DNA of 64,000 nt from an uncultured Prevotellaceae bacterium. GTDB lineage: Bacteria > Bacteroidota > Bacteroidia > Bacteroidales > Bacteroidaceae. Shown piece after piece: positions 45,655 to 54,446 of this stretch. The notes beneath the pieces are model-generated. The model saw only the letters and a list, made by a program, of their open reading frames with translations. It was not told the DNA's origin and did not search any database. Numbering within the stretch: position 1 is the stretch's first letter; each line of letters opens with the position of its first letter. The position numbers and the translations under genes are program-made. The stretch spans positions 62,001-126,000 of the forward strand of contig CACYJV010000001.1 in NCBI GenBank assembly GCA_902774815.1, given 5' to 3'.

Positions 45655-46787
45655 CGGTTCTTATACATATTATCGTAATACTTCTGGTAGTCACCACTTG
45701 TCACATTGTCGAGCCAATCCTGATGGTCGAGATACCAACGGACCGTCTTTTCAATGCCCTCTTCGAACTGGAGCGATGGCTCCCAGCCCAATTCGCGCTG
45801 CAACTTCGACGAATCAATGGCGTAACGCATGTCGTGACCGGCGCGATCGGTAACAAAAGTGATGAGGTTCAGGTCTTCGCCTTCCTCACGGCCAAGCAAA
45901 CGATCGACCGTCTTAATCAACACTTTGATGAGATCAATGTTCTTCCACTCGTTAAAGCCACCGATGTTGTAGGTTTCGGCCGTCTTTCCCTCGTGGAAGA
46001 TCAGGTCGATGGCACGGGCGTGGTCCTCCACGTAGAGCCAGTCGCGCACATTCTCGCCCTTACCATAAACTGGCAGCGGCTTACGATGGCGTATATTGTT
46101 GATAAACAGCGGAATGAGCTTCTCGGGGAACTGGAACGGACCGTAGTTGTTCGAGCAATTGGTCACGACAACAGGCATTCCGTAAGTATCGTGATAGGCA
46201 CGAACGAAGTGATCGCTGGCAGCCTTGGCGGCTGAATATGGCGAATGAGGATTGTATTTCGTCGTTTCCACGAAGAACTCCTCACCATATGCCAAGTGGT
46301 TCTCTGTGCTCGACGCCGTCGTTGAGAACGGTGGCTCGATGCCTTCGGGATGCGTCATCTCCAATGCACCATAGACTTCGTCGGTGGAAATGTGGTAGAA
46401 GCGCTTGCCCTCGTACTTCTCTGGCAGGCTCTCCCAATAGAGTTTGGCAGCCTGAAGCAGTGACAACGTACCCATAACGTTGGTCTGTGCAAACGTAAAC
46501 GGATCCTTTATGGAGCGATCGACATGGCTTTCGGCAGCCAAATGGATGATTCCGTCAACCTTTTTATCCTGCATGAGCTGGTAAAACGCCTCGAAGTCAC
46601 AGATATCCATGCGAACGAACTCATAATTTGGTTTGTCCTCCACATCCTTTAAGTTAGCCAAGTTGCCGGCATAGGTCAACTTGTCGAGGTTAATGATATG
46701 GTACTCGGGATATTTGTTCACGAAAAGGCGCACCACATGGCTTCCAATGAAGCCTGCACCGCCAGTAATAACAATTGTTTTTTTCAT
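45651..46787 (-). CDS. rfbB: dTDP-glucose 4,6-dehydratase
   Basis: I start at ATG 46787 ([20 protein letters not shown]), the usual family N-terminus; an ATG at 46805 is possible. The 378-residue protein has the NAD-binding [20 protein letters not shown], the STDEVYG segment and the catalytic [15 protein letters not shown] (YxxxK). It is an extended short-chain dehydrogenase that makes dTDP-4-keto-6-deoxyglucose for rhamnose or amino-sugar surface glycans. rmlA, rmlC and rmlD are not in the window, but an FdtA-like isomerase is encoded downstream. Confidence 0.96.
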   Translation of the reverse strand: MKKTIVITGGAGFIGSHVVRLFVNKYPEYHIINLDKLTYAGNLANLKDVEDKPNYEFVRMDICDFEAFYQLMQDKKVDGIIHLAAESHVDRSIKDPFTFAQTNVMGTLSLLQAAKLYWESLPEKYEGKRFYHISTDEVYGALEMTHPEGIEPPFSTTASSTENHLAYGEEFFVETTKYNPHSPYSAAKAASDHFVRAYHDTYGMPVVVTNCSNNYGPFQFPEKLIPLFINNIRHRKPLPVYGKGENVRDWLYVEDHARAIDLIFHEGKTAETYNIGGFNEWKNIDLIKVLIKTVDRLLGREEGEDLNLITFVTDRAGHDMRYAIDSSKLQRELGWEPSLQFEEGIEKTVRWYLDHQDWLDNVTSGDYQKYYDNMYKNR

Positions 46788-46808
46788 GTTTTCGGGTATT
46801 GTCATTGT

Positions 46809-46994
46809 TTATTTATTATTGTTTCTTCGCTTGATGATGGCCGTCAGTACGACCGACGACAGCATGAAGATGACGATCATGAAGACGATGAATACCTTCA
46901 GTGAGATCATCTCGGTGACATAGCCTGCAATTGCGGCTAACAGGAGAATCCCTTCGAAGAGGGAATAGAGGAGTATTGCCTTGTTTCTCGACAT
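46809..46994 (-). CDS. Small two-helix membrane protein
   Basis: This 61-residue protein has two hydrophobic helices (about 7-27, ILLYSLFEGILLLAAIAGYV, and 32-53, LKVFIVFMIVIFMLSSVVLTA) and a basic, Asn-rich tail (IKRRNNNK). It fits snugly between the phosphodiesterase gene (3 nt gap) and rfbB, in the same direction, which supports a real gene. No family is recognised. Confidence 0.7.
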   Translation of the reverse strand: MSRNKAILLYSLFEGILLLAAIAGYVTEMISLKVFIVFMIVIFMLSSVVLTAIIKRRNNNK

Positions 46995-46997
46995 TAT

Positions 46998-47504
46998 TTA
47001 TGTTTGTTTTAGTTTGTCACCTAATGTAATAACTTCGCAATCGGTCATTTTATTTCCTTCAATGGTCAATCTTACCAAAGTTCTCTCTTTGTGCCAACCT
47101 TGCAAACCGGCTGCACCAGGGTTGATATGGAGCAGGTTAAGCGTGCGGTCGAACTTCACTTTCAGTATGTGCGAGTGGCCTGCGATGAACAACTGGGGCG
47201 GCGAGGCAAAGAGTGTGGAACGTATGCGCGGGTCGTAGTTGCCGGGATAACCGCCTATATGAGTCATCAGCACGTCCACATCCTCACACTTCCATCGCAG
47301 CCGTTCGGGGAACATCCGACGGAGGTCACCGCCATCGCAGTTGCCACAGACAGCCCTCAGCGGCCTGAAGGCGGCAAGTCGCTCGGCCACCTCAGTCGAT
47401 CCGATGTCACCGGCATGCCAGATCTCGTCGCAAGGCTCGAAGTAGTACAGGTACTTTTCGTCCCAATAGGAGTGGGTATCGCTGAGTATTCCGATTTTTT
47501 TCAT
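46998..47504 (-). CDS. YfcE/MJ0936-type metallophosphoesterase
   Basis: The 168-residue protein has all metal-site motifs of the calcineurin-like fold: ILSDTHSY (3-12), WHAGDIGS, AVCGNCDG, LMTHIGGYPG and GHSHILKV. Members hydrolyse phosphodiesters such as cyclic nucleotides in vitro; the physiological substrate here is unknown. It lies 35 nt after the cytidylate-kinase-like gene in a long co-directional run. Confidence 0.92.
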   Translation of the reverse strand: MKKIGILSDTHSYWDEKYLYYFEPCDEIWHAGDIGSTEVAERLAAFRPLRAVCGNCDGGDLRRMFPERLRWKCEDVDVLMTHIGGYPGNYDPRIRSTLFASPPQLFIAGHSHILKVKFDRTLNLLHINPGAAGLQGWHKERTLVRLTIEGNKMTDCEVITLGDKLKQT

Positions 47505-47539
47505 TCTTTTCTATTGTCTAAACGGCAGGTTTGGCTCGT

Positions 47540-48169
47540 CTATCTTGCCCCTTTCGTCTTCCTAATGAACTCGGCTATGAACTCAATAGAGCCTTCGATG
47601 CCAAGGCGCGACGTGTTTACACAGAGATCGTACGTATCGGCATGCCCCCATTTCTTGCCCGTATAATAATTATAATAGGTGGAACGCTGGCTCTCACCCG
47701 TCTCGATGATACGACGAGCTGTGTCCTCATCGCACTGGCGACGGCTCATTACACGGCTGATACGCTCGTCGAGGTCGGCCGTAAGGAACACGCTTACCAT
47801 TCCTTCGGCATTGCGAAGCACATAGTCGGCACAGCGTCCGACGAACACACACGGGCCTTCGCTGGCTGCCTTGCTGATGGCTTCGGCCTGAAACTTGAAG
47901 AGACTCTCCTCCGACAACTCGCTTTGATAGAACGCTCCCATGGAGATGCTGCGCCCATGGCCGTTCAACAGCGTGCGGAAAAAGCCCTTGTGCTCGTCGT
48001 TTTGCTCGAAGAACTTCTCGGAAAAGCCACTCTCCTTGGCGGCAAGGTTCAGGATTTCGCGGTCGTAGAACTTGCATCCGAACTCCTCGGCCAGCCGTTG
48101 AGCTACCTCGCAACCGCCCGACCCTAACTGCCGGCCTATGCATATGATGATGTTGTTGGTCTTATTCAT
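47540..48169 (-). CDS. Cytidylate kinase-like protein
   Basis: The 209-residue protein belongs to the cytidylate kinase-like family found in anaerobes rather than canonical Cmk. It has the modified P-loop IGRQLGSGG (11-19), FYDREILNLAAKESG, GPCVFVGRCADYVLR and FLTADLDERISRVMSR with the lid-like MSRRQCDEDTARRII. A nucleoside monophosphate kinase role is inferred from the family. The gene overlaps the MATE gene by 8 bp. Confidence 0.88.
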   Translation of the reverse strand: MNKTNNIIICIGRQLGSGGCEVAQRLAEEFGCKFYDREILNLAAKESGFSEKFFEQNDEHKGFFRTLLNGHGRSISMGAFYQSELSEESLFKFQAEAISKAASEGPCVFVGRCADYVLRNAEGMVSVFLTADLDERISRVMSRRQCDEDTARRIIETGESQRSTYYNYYTGKKWGHADTYDLCVNTSRLGIEGSIEFIAEFIRKTKGAR

Positions 48170-49517
48170 GGGCTTGATGTTTTAGTTTTGGCATAAAATA
48201 GGCCATGCTGGCTGCAGCCACCACGGCAGCTGTGAGGTCACTGGCAGGCAGTGCTGCCCACACGCCATCGAGTCCCCAGAAGAAAGGCAGTACCCAGATG
48301 AACGGAAGCAGGAACAGCAACTGGCGCGAGAGTGAGAGGAAGATGGCAATCTTCACCTTTCCAATGCACTGGAAGAAGTTTGTCGTCACTGCCTGGAAAC
48401 CTATGATGGGGAAAACGAGCATGTTAAGCCGAATACCCGTAATGGCTTTGTCGATAAGTTCCGGATCGGTGGTGAAGATACGCGCCATATAGTAAGGAAA
48501 AAGCATGGCTAAAGCCCATCCCACTACCATCACGGCCGTCGCAAAGATGATGGCCAACGTCAGAACGCGCATCAATCGGTCGTACTTCTCGGCACCATAG
48601 TTGTAGCCTGCAATGGGTTGCATGCCCTGGTTGATACCGATGACGAACATAAAGAACAACATTCCGATGGAATTTGCTATCGAATAGGCTCCCACAGCCA
48701 TATCACCGCCGTAGCGAACGAACTGGTTGTTCATGAAAATGACGATGATGCACGAGCAAAGGTTCATCAAAAAGGGTGAGATACCTATCGAAATGATGTT
48801 CTTGACGAGGTCGCTCTTCAGCCGATAGATGCCGCGTTTCAAGTGGAGCAGCTGCGACTGGTCGCTGAACAGCCACATTTGCCAGCACAAAGCCATGGTC
48901 TGCGAAAGTATGGTAGCAAAGGCTGCACCGCGTATACCCCATCGGAACCACCAAACGAAGGTGACTGCCAGCAGGGTATTCATGCCCACCGTGAACAGTA
49001 CGGCATACATGGCGTGGCGAGGTTTGCCTGATGCGCGAAGCACGGCGTTCATTCCAAAGTACATGTGGGTGATCATGTTTCCTAAAAGAATGATCTGCAT
49101 GAACTCGCGTGCATAAGGAAGGGTGACATTGCTGGCTCCGAAGAAGCGCAGGATGGGATCCAAGAAGATGAGGCACACCGTCATGAAGAGCAAACCTACG
49201 ATCAGGTTCAGCGTCACAGTGTTCCCCAGCAGGTGTTCCGCCGTCTTGTAGTCCTTCTGTCCGAGCTTTACGCTGATACACGTAGAGGCTCCCACGCCTA
49301 CAGCAGCACCAAAGGCACCGCTGAGGTTCATAAAGGGGAACGTAATGCCCAAGCCGGCAATTGCATCAGCACCCACCACCTGTCCGATGATGGCTCTGTC
49401 GATGATGTTATAGAGCGACGAGGCCACCATAGCGACAATGGCAGGCAAAGCATACTGCATCAGCAATTTGCCCACGGGTTCGGTGCCGAGGGCTAATGTT
49501 GCTTTCTTGTTGTCCAT
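48162..49517 (-). CDS. MATE-family multidrug/metabolite efflux transporter
   Basis: The 451-residue protein has twelve hydrophobic segments in two MatE halves. Features include LLMQYALPAIVAMVASSLYNIIDRAIIGQVVG at the N-terminus, the GASTCISVKLGQKDYKTAE loop and GINQGMQPIAGYNYGAEKYDRL in the second half. It exports cationic or other compounds by sodium or proton antiport. It is the first gene of the minus-strand run ending near 39466 and has a good promoter at 49538-49568. Confidence 0.96.
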   Translation of the reverse strand: MDNKKATLALGTEPVGKLLMQYALPAIVAMVASSLYNIIDRAIIGQVVGADAIAGLGITFPFMNLSGAFGAAVGVGASTCISVKLGQKDYKTAEHLLGNTVTLNLIVGLLFMTVCLIFLDPILRFFGASNVTLPYAREFMQIILLGNMITHMYFGMNAVLRASGKPRHAMYAVLFTVGMNTLLAVTFVWWFRWGIRGAAFATILSQTMALCWQMWLFSDQSQLLHLKRGIYRLKSDLVKNIISIGISPFLMNLCSCIIVIFMNNQFVRYGGDMAVGAYSIANSIGMLFFMFVIGINQGMQPIAGYNYGAEKYDRLMRVLTLAIIFATAVMVVGWALAMLFPYYMARIFTTDPELIDKAITGIRLNMLVFPIIGFQAVTTNFFQCIGKVKIAIFLSLSRQLLFLLPFIWVLPFFWGLDGVWAALPASDLTAAVVAAASMAYFMPKLKHQAHE

Positions 49518-49537
49518 TTGAATGACATTTTGTAATG

Positions 49538-49568
49538 CAAAGATACGGCAAAGCCAGCGAATTACAAA
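49538..49568 (-). promoter_or_regulatory. Promoter of the MATE gene run
   Basis: On the minus strand TATCTTTG (49538-49545) and TTTG (49565-49568) are separated by 19 nt, a full consensus match, 21 bp from the start codon at 49517. Confidence 0.75.
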
Positions 49569-49692
49569 ATATTTTCACTTCTTTTTACTCCATGCTTCGA
49601 AAAAAGCATTGCCCGTGCGTTTCTTTTTCTTTGCCTTTGCTGGCGAAACTGCCGTTTCCAAATGGCACATCCCCCATCCTTCACGACGTCAA

Positions 49693-49824
49693 GGCAGTGC
49701 TTTCGTGTTCAAAAAGCATAGCTTTGGCATCTGTAAAGCTATGCTTTAGCATATAGAAAGCAATGCTTTAGTATTTGAAAAGCAATGCTTAGGCATGAAG
49801 AAAGCAATGACCTGGCAACGAAAA
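49693..49824 (+). repeat. 22-bp tandem repeat array, cluster 4 (6 units)
   Basis: Units start at 49693 (degenerate, GGCAGTGCTTT), 49715, 49737, 49759, 49781 and 49803, exactly 22 bp apart. A typical unit is AGCAATGCTTTAGTATTTGA plus AA, and the core AAAGC-3 nt-GCTTT is a near-palindrome. It lies in the 372-bp gap between divergent genes. It ends 14 bp before the -33 box of the subtilase promoter, so a regulatory effect is possible. Confidence 0.93.
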
Positions 49825-49837
49825 CTTCCATTTTTCT

Positions 49838-49868
49838 TTTGTTTTTCAACCTATTTCCATTACCTTTG
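49838..49868 (+). promoter_or_regulatory. Promoter of the subtilase-xseA-xseB unit
   Basis: TTTG (49838-49841) and TACCTTTG (49861-49868) are separated by 19 nt, a full consensus match. The start codon at 49890 is only 21 bp downstream, giving a very short leader. Confidence 0.8.
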
Positions 49869-49889
49869 CAGCTGAAAACGATCTGACCA

Positions 49890-51305
49890 ATGAAAGTATT
49901 AAGCAAAATCATTACCATGGTGGCGGCTCTCATGCTTGCCACTTCCGCACACGCCGCAGGCGAAAAGAAAGCCTATCCCGGTGGTCCGTGCCATCTCTAT
50001 CGACTGCAACTCATCGATAAAGAGGGTTCACCCTACACGCTCAGCCGTCCTGAGGAGTTCCTCTCAATGAAATCACTGGAGCGTCGCAAACGTCAAGGAC
50101 TGAGTCTCGACTCCACTGACCTGCCCATCTCGCCCCGTTACCTCCAGCAACTGCGTGATCAGGGGTTGCGAGTGGTCAGCCAGAGCAAATGGAACAACTC
50201 GGTTGTGGTGGCCCTCTCAATGCCTGACGACCTTGGTGCATTGGCCGAGATTCCGTTTGTCAAGGGTGTTACCCACCTGTTCTCATCGCCCGACAGCGTA
50301 GAGCTCTCATCGCGCGTCGAATTGATGGAACAAGATTTGTCGAAAGTACCCATCGACGCCCTCGAACAGGTAAAGATGCTCAGAGTAAACCGTCTTCATG
50401 AGGCCGGCTATCGTGGTCGTGGCATCACCATCGCTATCCTCGACGGCGGATTTATGAATGCCGACCGCATACCATTGCTCTCGAATGTGAGAGTGGTGGC
50501 TCACCGCGACTGTGTCTATCCGCCATCGCCAGAATTCTATGGCGAACTCGACCACGGCACAGAGGTGCTCTCGACGATGGCCATGAACCGCCCTGACACC
50601 ATGGTGGGTACGGCCCCCGATGCCCAATACATCCTCATTCGCACCGAGGACGGCCGTTCTGAAAGCCTTGCCGAGGAAGATTGGTGGGCTGCAGCCGCTG
50701 AGTTTGCCGACTCCATCGGTGCCGATGTACTGAACTCATCGCTCGGTTATCACCATTTCGATAAGTCATTGGGCGACCATCCCTATCGCGAACTGGACGG
50801 ACGCAGTTCCATTTGCTCGCGTTCGGCAGCCCTTTTGGCCAGCAAAGGCATTGTGTTGGTGGCCAGTGCAGGCAACGAAGGCTTGGGTACATGGAAGAAA
50901 ATCAACGTCCCAGGCGATGCCGATAACATCCTAACCGTAGGCGCTGTGAATGCACAACGCGTGAATACGGGCTTCTCTTCGGTAGGTCCATCGGCCGACG
51001 GGCGCGTCAAGCCAGACGTCATGGCTATGGGTTACCACGCTGCCGTGGTCAGTGGAAAGGGAACTCTCACCACTGCCAACGGCACATCGTTCTCCTCGCC
51101 CATCACGTGTGGCTCCGTGGCATGCCTCTGGCAGGCTCTTCCCTGGTTCACGGCAAACCAAATCATTGAGTTAGTACGCGCTGCAGGCGACCGTTTCGAC
51201 TACCCCGACAACGTCTTTGGCTACGGAATCCCCGACTATTGGAAGGCTTTGGAAATGGGAAGGACCATCCCTTCACTCAGCCCCACCATCAACGGAGGCG
51301 AATAA
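49890..51305 (+). CDS. Secreted subtilisin-family (S8) serine protease
   Basis: The 471-residue protein has a signal peptide (ATSAHAA) and a pro-region to about 150. The S8 catalytic domain shows Asp185 in AILDGGF, His222 in DHGTEVLS, the oxyanion Asn329 in SAGNEG and Ser400 in NGTSFSSP. The DGG variant of the Asp motif is common in Bacteroidota. No C-terminal sorting tail is visible; the end (SLSPTINGGE) may be exported to the periplasm only. It shares a 33-nt gap with xseA and probably its promoter. Confidence 0.95.
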   Translation: MKVLSKIITMVAALMLATSAHAAGEKKAYPGGPCHLYRLQLIDKEGSPYTLSRPEEFLSMKSLERRKRQGLSLDSTDLPISPRYLQQLRDQGLRVVSQSKWNNSVVVALSMPDDLGALAEIPFVKGVTHLFSSPDSVELSSRVELMEQDLSKVPIDALEQVKMLRVNRLHEAGYRGRGITIAILDGGFMNADRIPLLSNVRVVAHRDCVYPPSPEFYGELDHGTEVLSTMAMNRPDTMVGTAPDAQYILIRTEDGRSESLAEEDWWAAAAEFADSIGADVLNSSLGYHHFDKSLGDHPYRELDGRSSICSRSAALLASKGIVLVASAGNEGLGTWKKINVPGDADNILTVGAVNAQRVNTGFSSVGPSADGRVKPDVMAMGYHAAVVSGKGTLTTANGTSFSSPITCGSVACLWQALPWFTANQIIELVRAAGDRFDYPDNVFGYGIPDYWKALEMGRTIPSLSPTINGGE

Positions 51306-51338
51306 CGAGTGTTTCATGGGCCGTAATCTGTCACTATC

Positions 51339-52739
51339 ATGAATACCGATTGGCTAACCAATGAAGAATCTGCCCCCCTTTCCAGCAGGGAAGGACAGGG
51401 AAGTGAGTCGGCTCTCACCCTTTTCGAGCTGAACTCACTGGTGCGCGACGTGCTCGAAGCTACGCTCGACCGCGACTATTGGGTTGAAGCCGAACTGTCG
51501 GAAGCACGTGAAGTGCGAGGCCATTGCTACATGGAATTGGTGCAGAAGGATGCCTTTGGCAACACTCCCGTGGCACGAGCCTCGGCCAAATGCTGGCAAA
51601 GCACATGGATGAAGCTGCGCCCACGCTTTGAAAAAGCTACTGGACAGACTCTCCATGCGGGCATGAAAGTGTTGCTGAGGGTGCACGTTAACTTCCACGA
51701 AGCTTATGGTTTTTCTTGGATTGTCAACGACATAGACCCCACATACACCATGGGTGACCTGGCCAGAAGACGGCAAGAAATTGTGCGAAAGCTCAAGGAA
51801 CAGGGTGTCTTCGACATGCAACGCGAACTGCAATTGCCCTTGTTCTGCCAACACATCGCCGTCATCTCCAGCGAAAACGCGGCTGGCTACGGCGACTTCT
51901 GCCGGCAACTGGCCGACAACGACTATGGGTTTCAGTTCCAAGTGGAACTCTTTCCTGCCATCATGCAGGGCGAACAAGTCGAGCAAAGCATCATCGATGC
52001 GCTGAACCGCATTAATTCTGCCGACGCGAAGGCTTCCATTTCTACGGGCGATGAGTCAGCGACAGGATTCCCGTTCGACTGTGTTGTCATCATCCGAGGC
52101 GGTGGTGCCACGGCCGACATGAGTGGTTTCGACACTTTGGCACTGGCCGAAAATGTGGCTAACTTCCCTCTGCCCATCATCACCGGTATCGGACACGAAC
52201 GCGATGAGAGCATTCTCGACATGATTTCCCACACAAGGGTGAAGACGCCAACGGCAGCTGCCGCATTCCTTATCGACCATCTCGCTCAGGTATTCCTACG
52301 CATCAACGATGCACAAGATGCCATTACGAACTGCGTCCGCCGACGTATGGACATGGAGAAGATGCGACTGGAGCGCCTGTCGGAGAAGATTCCCGTGCTG
52401 TTCTCGCTGGTTAAGAGTCGCCAAACAGCACATTTAGACCAGCTATATGCCCGTCTGACGGCCCTGACCACTGCCCGACTCTCGAATCTTCGCTATCAGT
52501 TGGCTTCGCTCTGTGCACAACTCCCACCACTTGCAGAGCGTCGACTCTTGCGCGAACGCCATCGGATAGACCTGCTCAGCCAGCGTGCCAGCAGCCTTGA
52601 CCCTGACCTATTGCTGAGCCGAGGCTACAGCATCACGCTGAAAGACGGGCAGGTCGTACGCCATGCCGACCAGCTACAGCCAGGCGACGTCATTGAAACA
52701 CGTCTCGCAAACGGCAAGATTAAGTCGGAAGTACTTTAG
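51339..52739 (+). CDS. xseA: Exodeoxyribonuclease VII large subunit
   Basis: The 466-residue protein has an N-terminal OB-fold (LTLFELNSLVRDVLEATLDRDYWVEAELSEA, about 27-120). The catalytic core contains IAVISSENAAGYGDF, VVIIRGGGATADMSGFD, ITGIGHERDESILDM and HTRVKTPTAAA. A coiled-coil stretch and a C-terminal GYSITLKDG segment follow. It degrades single-stranded DNA with XseB, encoded 37 nt downstream. About 25 variable residues precede the OB-fold, so the true start could be slightly later. Confidence 0.96.
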   Translation: MNTDWLTNEESAPLSSREGQGSESALTLFELNSLVRDVLEATLDRDYWVEAELSEAREVRGHCYMELVQKDAFGNTPVARASAKCWQSTWMKLRPRFEKATGQTLHAGMKVLLRVHVNFHEAYGFSWIVNDIDPTYTMGDLARRRQEIVRKLKEQGVFDMQRELQLPLFCQHIAVISSENAAGYGDFCRQLADNDYGFQFQVELFPAIMQGEQVEQSIIDALNRINSADAKASISTGDESATGFPFDCVVIIRGGGATADMSGFDTLALAENVANFPLPIITGIGHERDESILDMISHTRVKTPTAAAAFLIDHLAQVFLRINDAQDAITNCVRRRMDMEKMRLERLSEKIPVLFSLVKSRQTAHLDQLYARLTALTTARLSNLRYQLASLCAQLPPLAERRLLRERHRIDLLSQRASSLDPDLLLSRGYSITLKDGQVVRHADQLQPGDVIETRLANGKIKSEVL

Positions 52740-52776
52740 CAACAAGCATCTATAGACATTCAATCATTATTATATC

Positions 52777-52965
52777 ATGAGTAAAATGAACTACGAAGAC
52801 GCCGTAAAACGGCTCGAAGAAATCGTAAAGAAGATGGAGAGCGATGAACTTGGCATCGACCAAATGGCTGCTCAACTGAAGGAAGCTCAGCAACTTATAC
52901 GCCTCTGCAAAGACCGATTGACCAAGGTTGATGCCGACATCAAAGCCGTAATGGACGTCGATTGA
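52777..52965 (+). CDS. xseB: Exodeoxyribonuclease VII small subunit
   Basis: This 62-residue, fully helical protein has the family pattern YEDAVKRLEEIVKKMES...LGIDQMAAQLKEAQQLI. It is of normal XseB length and sits directly after xseA in the same direction. Confidence 0.93.
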   Translation: MSKMNYEDAVKRLEEIVKKMESDELGIDQMAAQLKEAQQLIRLCKDRLTKVDADIKAVMDVD

Positions 52966-53012
52966 CGGCCGAATGCCATGAGGTGGCCATCTGAAAATAA
53001 TTCCTTTTTTCT

Positions 53013-53043
53013 TTTGCACTTCGGAAAAATATCACTACTTTTG
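53013..53043 (+). promoter_or_regulatory. Promoter of ilvE
   Basis: TTTG (53013-53016) and TACTTTTG (53036-53043) are 19 nt apart, a full consensus match, 52 bp before the start at 53096. Confidence 0.78.
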
Positions 53044-53095
53044 CAGAAGAAACAACAGAAAGGACTGTTAAACCTTTATTATAAAACAATATAAA

Positions 53096-54112
53096 ATGGT
53101 GAAGAACATTGACTGGGCAAGTTTGTCGTTTGGTTATATGCCAACCAACTACAACGTGCGTTGCTATTATCACAACGGTAAATGGGGCGAAATAGAGATT
53201 TGCTCCGACGAGTACATCAACATGCACATGGCTTCTACCTGCCTGCACTATGGACAGGAGGCATTCGAAGGGCTGAAAGCCTATCGTTGTCCCGACGGAC
53301 ACGTGCGCCTTTTCCGTCCTGAAGAGAACGCTGCACGCCTGCAATCGACATCACGCGGTATCGAAATGCCTGAGGTTCCGACTGAGATGTTTGTCGAAAT
53401 GGTAAAGAAAGTCGTACTCCTGAACCAGGATTTCATACCCCCTTACGAGAGTGGAGCCACGCTTTATGTGCGTCCGTTGCTCATCGGTATCACTGCCCAA
53501 GTAGGCGTTCATGCTGCAAATGACTATCTGTTCTTGATCTTCGTAACCCCAGTTGGACCTTATTTCAAGGGTGGTTTCCAGTCTAATCCCTACGTCATCA
53601 CTCGCGACCACGACCGTTCGGCTCCCCTTGGCACAGGTTGCTTCAAGGTAGGTGGCAACTATGCCGCATCACTGCATGCCCATAGCAAGGCTGCCCGACA
53701 GGGTTATGCCAGCGAATTCTATCTCGATGCCAAGGAAAAGAAGTACATGGACGAGTGCGGAGCTGCCAATTTCTTCGGTATCAAGGACAATACCTATATC
53801 ACACCGAAATCGACATCCATCCTTCCAAGCATCACTAACAAGAGCTTGATGCAGATTGCCGAAGACTTAGGCATGAAAGTGGAGCGGCGTCCCATCCCTA
53901 TCGAGGAGCTCGACACCTTCGAGGAAGCTGGCGCATGCGGCACTGCAGCTGTCATCTCGCCCATTTCCTACATCGATGATCCCGATACTGGCCATCGCTA
54001 CGACTTCGGTCCAGAACCTGGTCCACTCTCCAAGAAGCTCTACGAAACCCTTCGTGGCATCCAATACGGAACAATAGAAGACCGACACGGCTGGACGCAA
54101 ATCGTACTTTGA
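53096..54112 (+). CDS. ilvE: Branched-chain amino acid aminotransferase
   Basis: The 338-residue protein is a class IV PLP aminotransferase of the longer type II form. It has HYGQEAFEGLKAYR, LYVRPLLIG, the PLP lysine Lys184 in GCFKVGGNYAAS, and MDECGAANFF. It interconverts Leu/Ile/Val with their keto acids. It has its own promoter and a terminator 57 bp past the stop, so it is monocistronic. Confidence 0.96.
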   Translation: MVKNIDWASLSFGYMPTNYNVRCYYHNGKWGEIEICSDEYINMHMASTCLHYGQEAFEGLKAYRCPDGHVRLFRPEENAARLQSTSRGIEMPEVPTEMFVEMVKKVVLLNQDFIPPYESGATLYVRPLLIGITAQVGVHAANDYLFLIFVTPVGPYFKGGFQSNPYVITRDHDRSAPLGTGCFKVGGNYAASLHAHSKAARQGYASEFYLDAKEKKYMDECGAANFFGIKDNTYITPKSTSILPSITNKSLMQIAEDLGMKVERRPIPIEELDTFEEAGACGTAAVISPISYIDDPDTGHRYDFGPEPGPLSKKLYETLRGIQYGTIEDRHGWTQIVL

Positions 54113-54168
54113 TTTGTTGGCAGCTGCAATACGGGCCAAGCTGAAGCGCAAATGGCCGATAGTATTAA

Positions 54169-54209
54169 CGGATTCCCTTCTTATGGATAGAGGGGAATCC
54201 GCTTTTTTT
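54169..54209 (+). terminator. Rho-independent terminator after ilvE
   Basis: CGGATTCCC (54169-54177) pairs perfectly with GGGAATCCG (54193-54201) over a 15-nt loop and is followed by CTTTTTTT. Confidence 0.85.
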
Positions 54210-54363
54210 GCTGAAAAGGTATGCCTTGCGGCAGCTGACGCTATCGGTTTCACAATGGAAAAGCCTGCTTTATCATTGGTTTTTCGCCCACTTGTTCGTA
54301 CCATTGCCTTGCTTCCGAAGCTCCTTTTGTTCGGAGATGAAAACAAAAAACTAGAGTTTTTGC

Positions 54364-54394
54364 TTTGCATTTCGCTCACTTATTCGTACCTTTG
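54364..54394 (+). promoter_or_regulatory. Promoter of topB
   Basis: TTTG (54364-54367) and TACCTTTG (54387-54394) are 19 nt apart, a full consensus match, 52 bp before the start at 54447. Confidence 0.8.
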
Positions 54395-54446
54395 CAAGAT
54401 GATGCAATGACAGATGCCCATGTCTGTCGACTAAAAACATGACGAA

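Larger units (their letters stand above)
54113..54446 (+). other. Intergenic region between ilvE and topB
   Basis: This 334-bp gap contains the ilvE terminator (54169-54209) and the topB promoter (54364-54394). Between them I see no further hairpin, repeat or credible gene. A 98-codon plus-strand frame spans both signals and is rejected. Confidence 0.7.

Noticed and set aside
54114-54410. 98-codon plus-strand open frame after ilvE
   Set aside because: It spans the ilvE terminator and the topB promoter; no family or credible translation start context.
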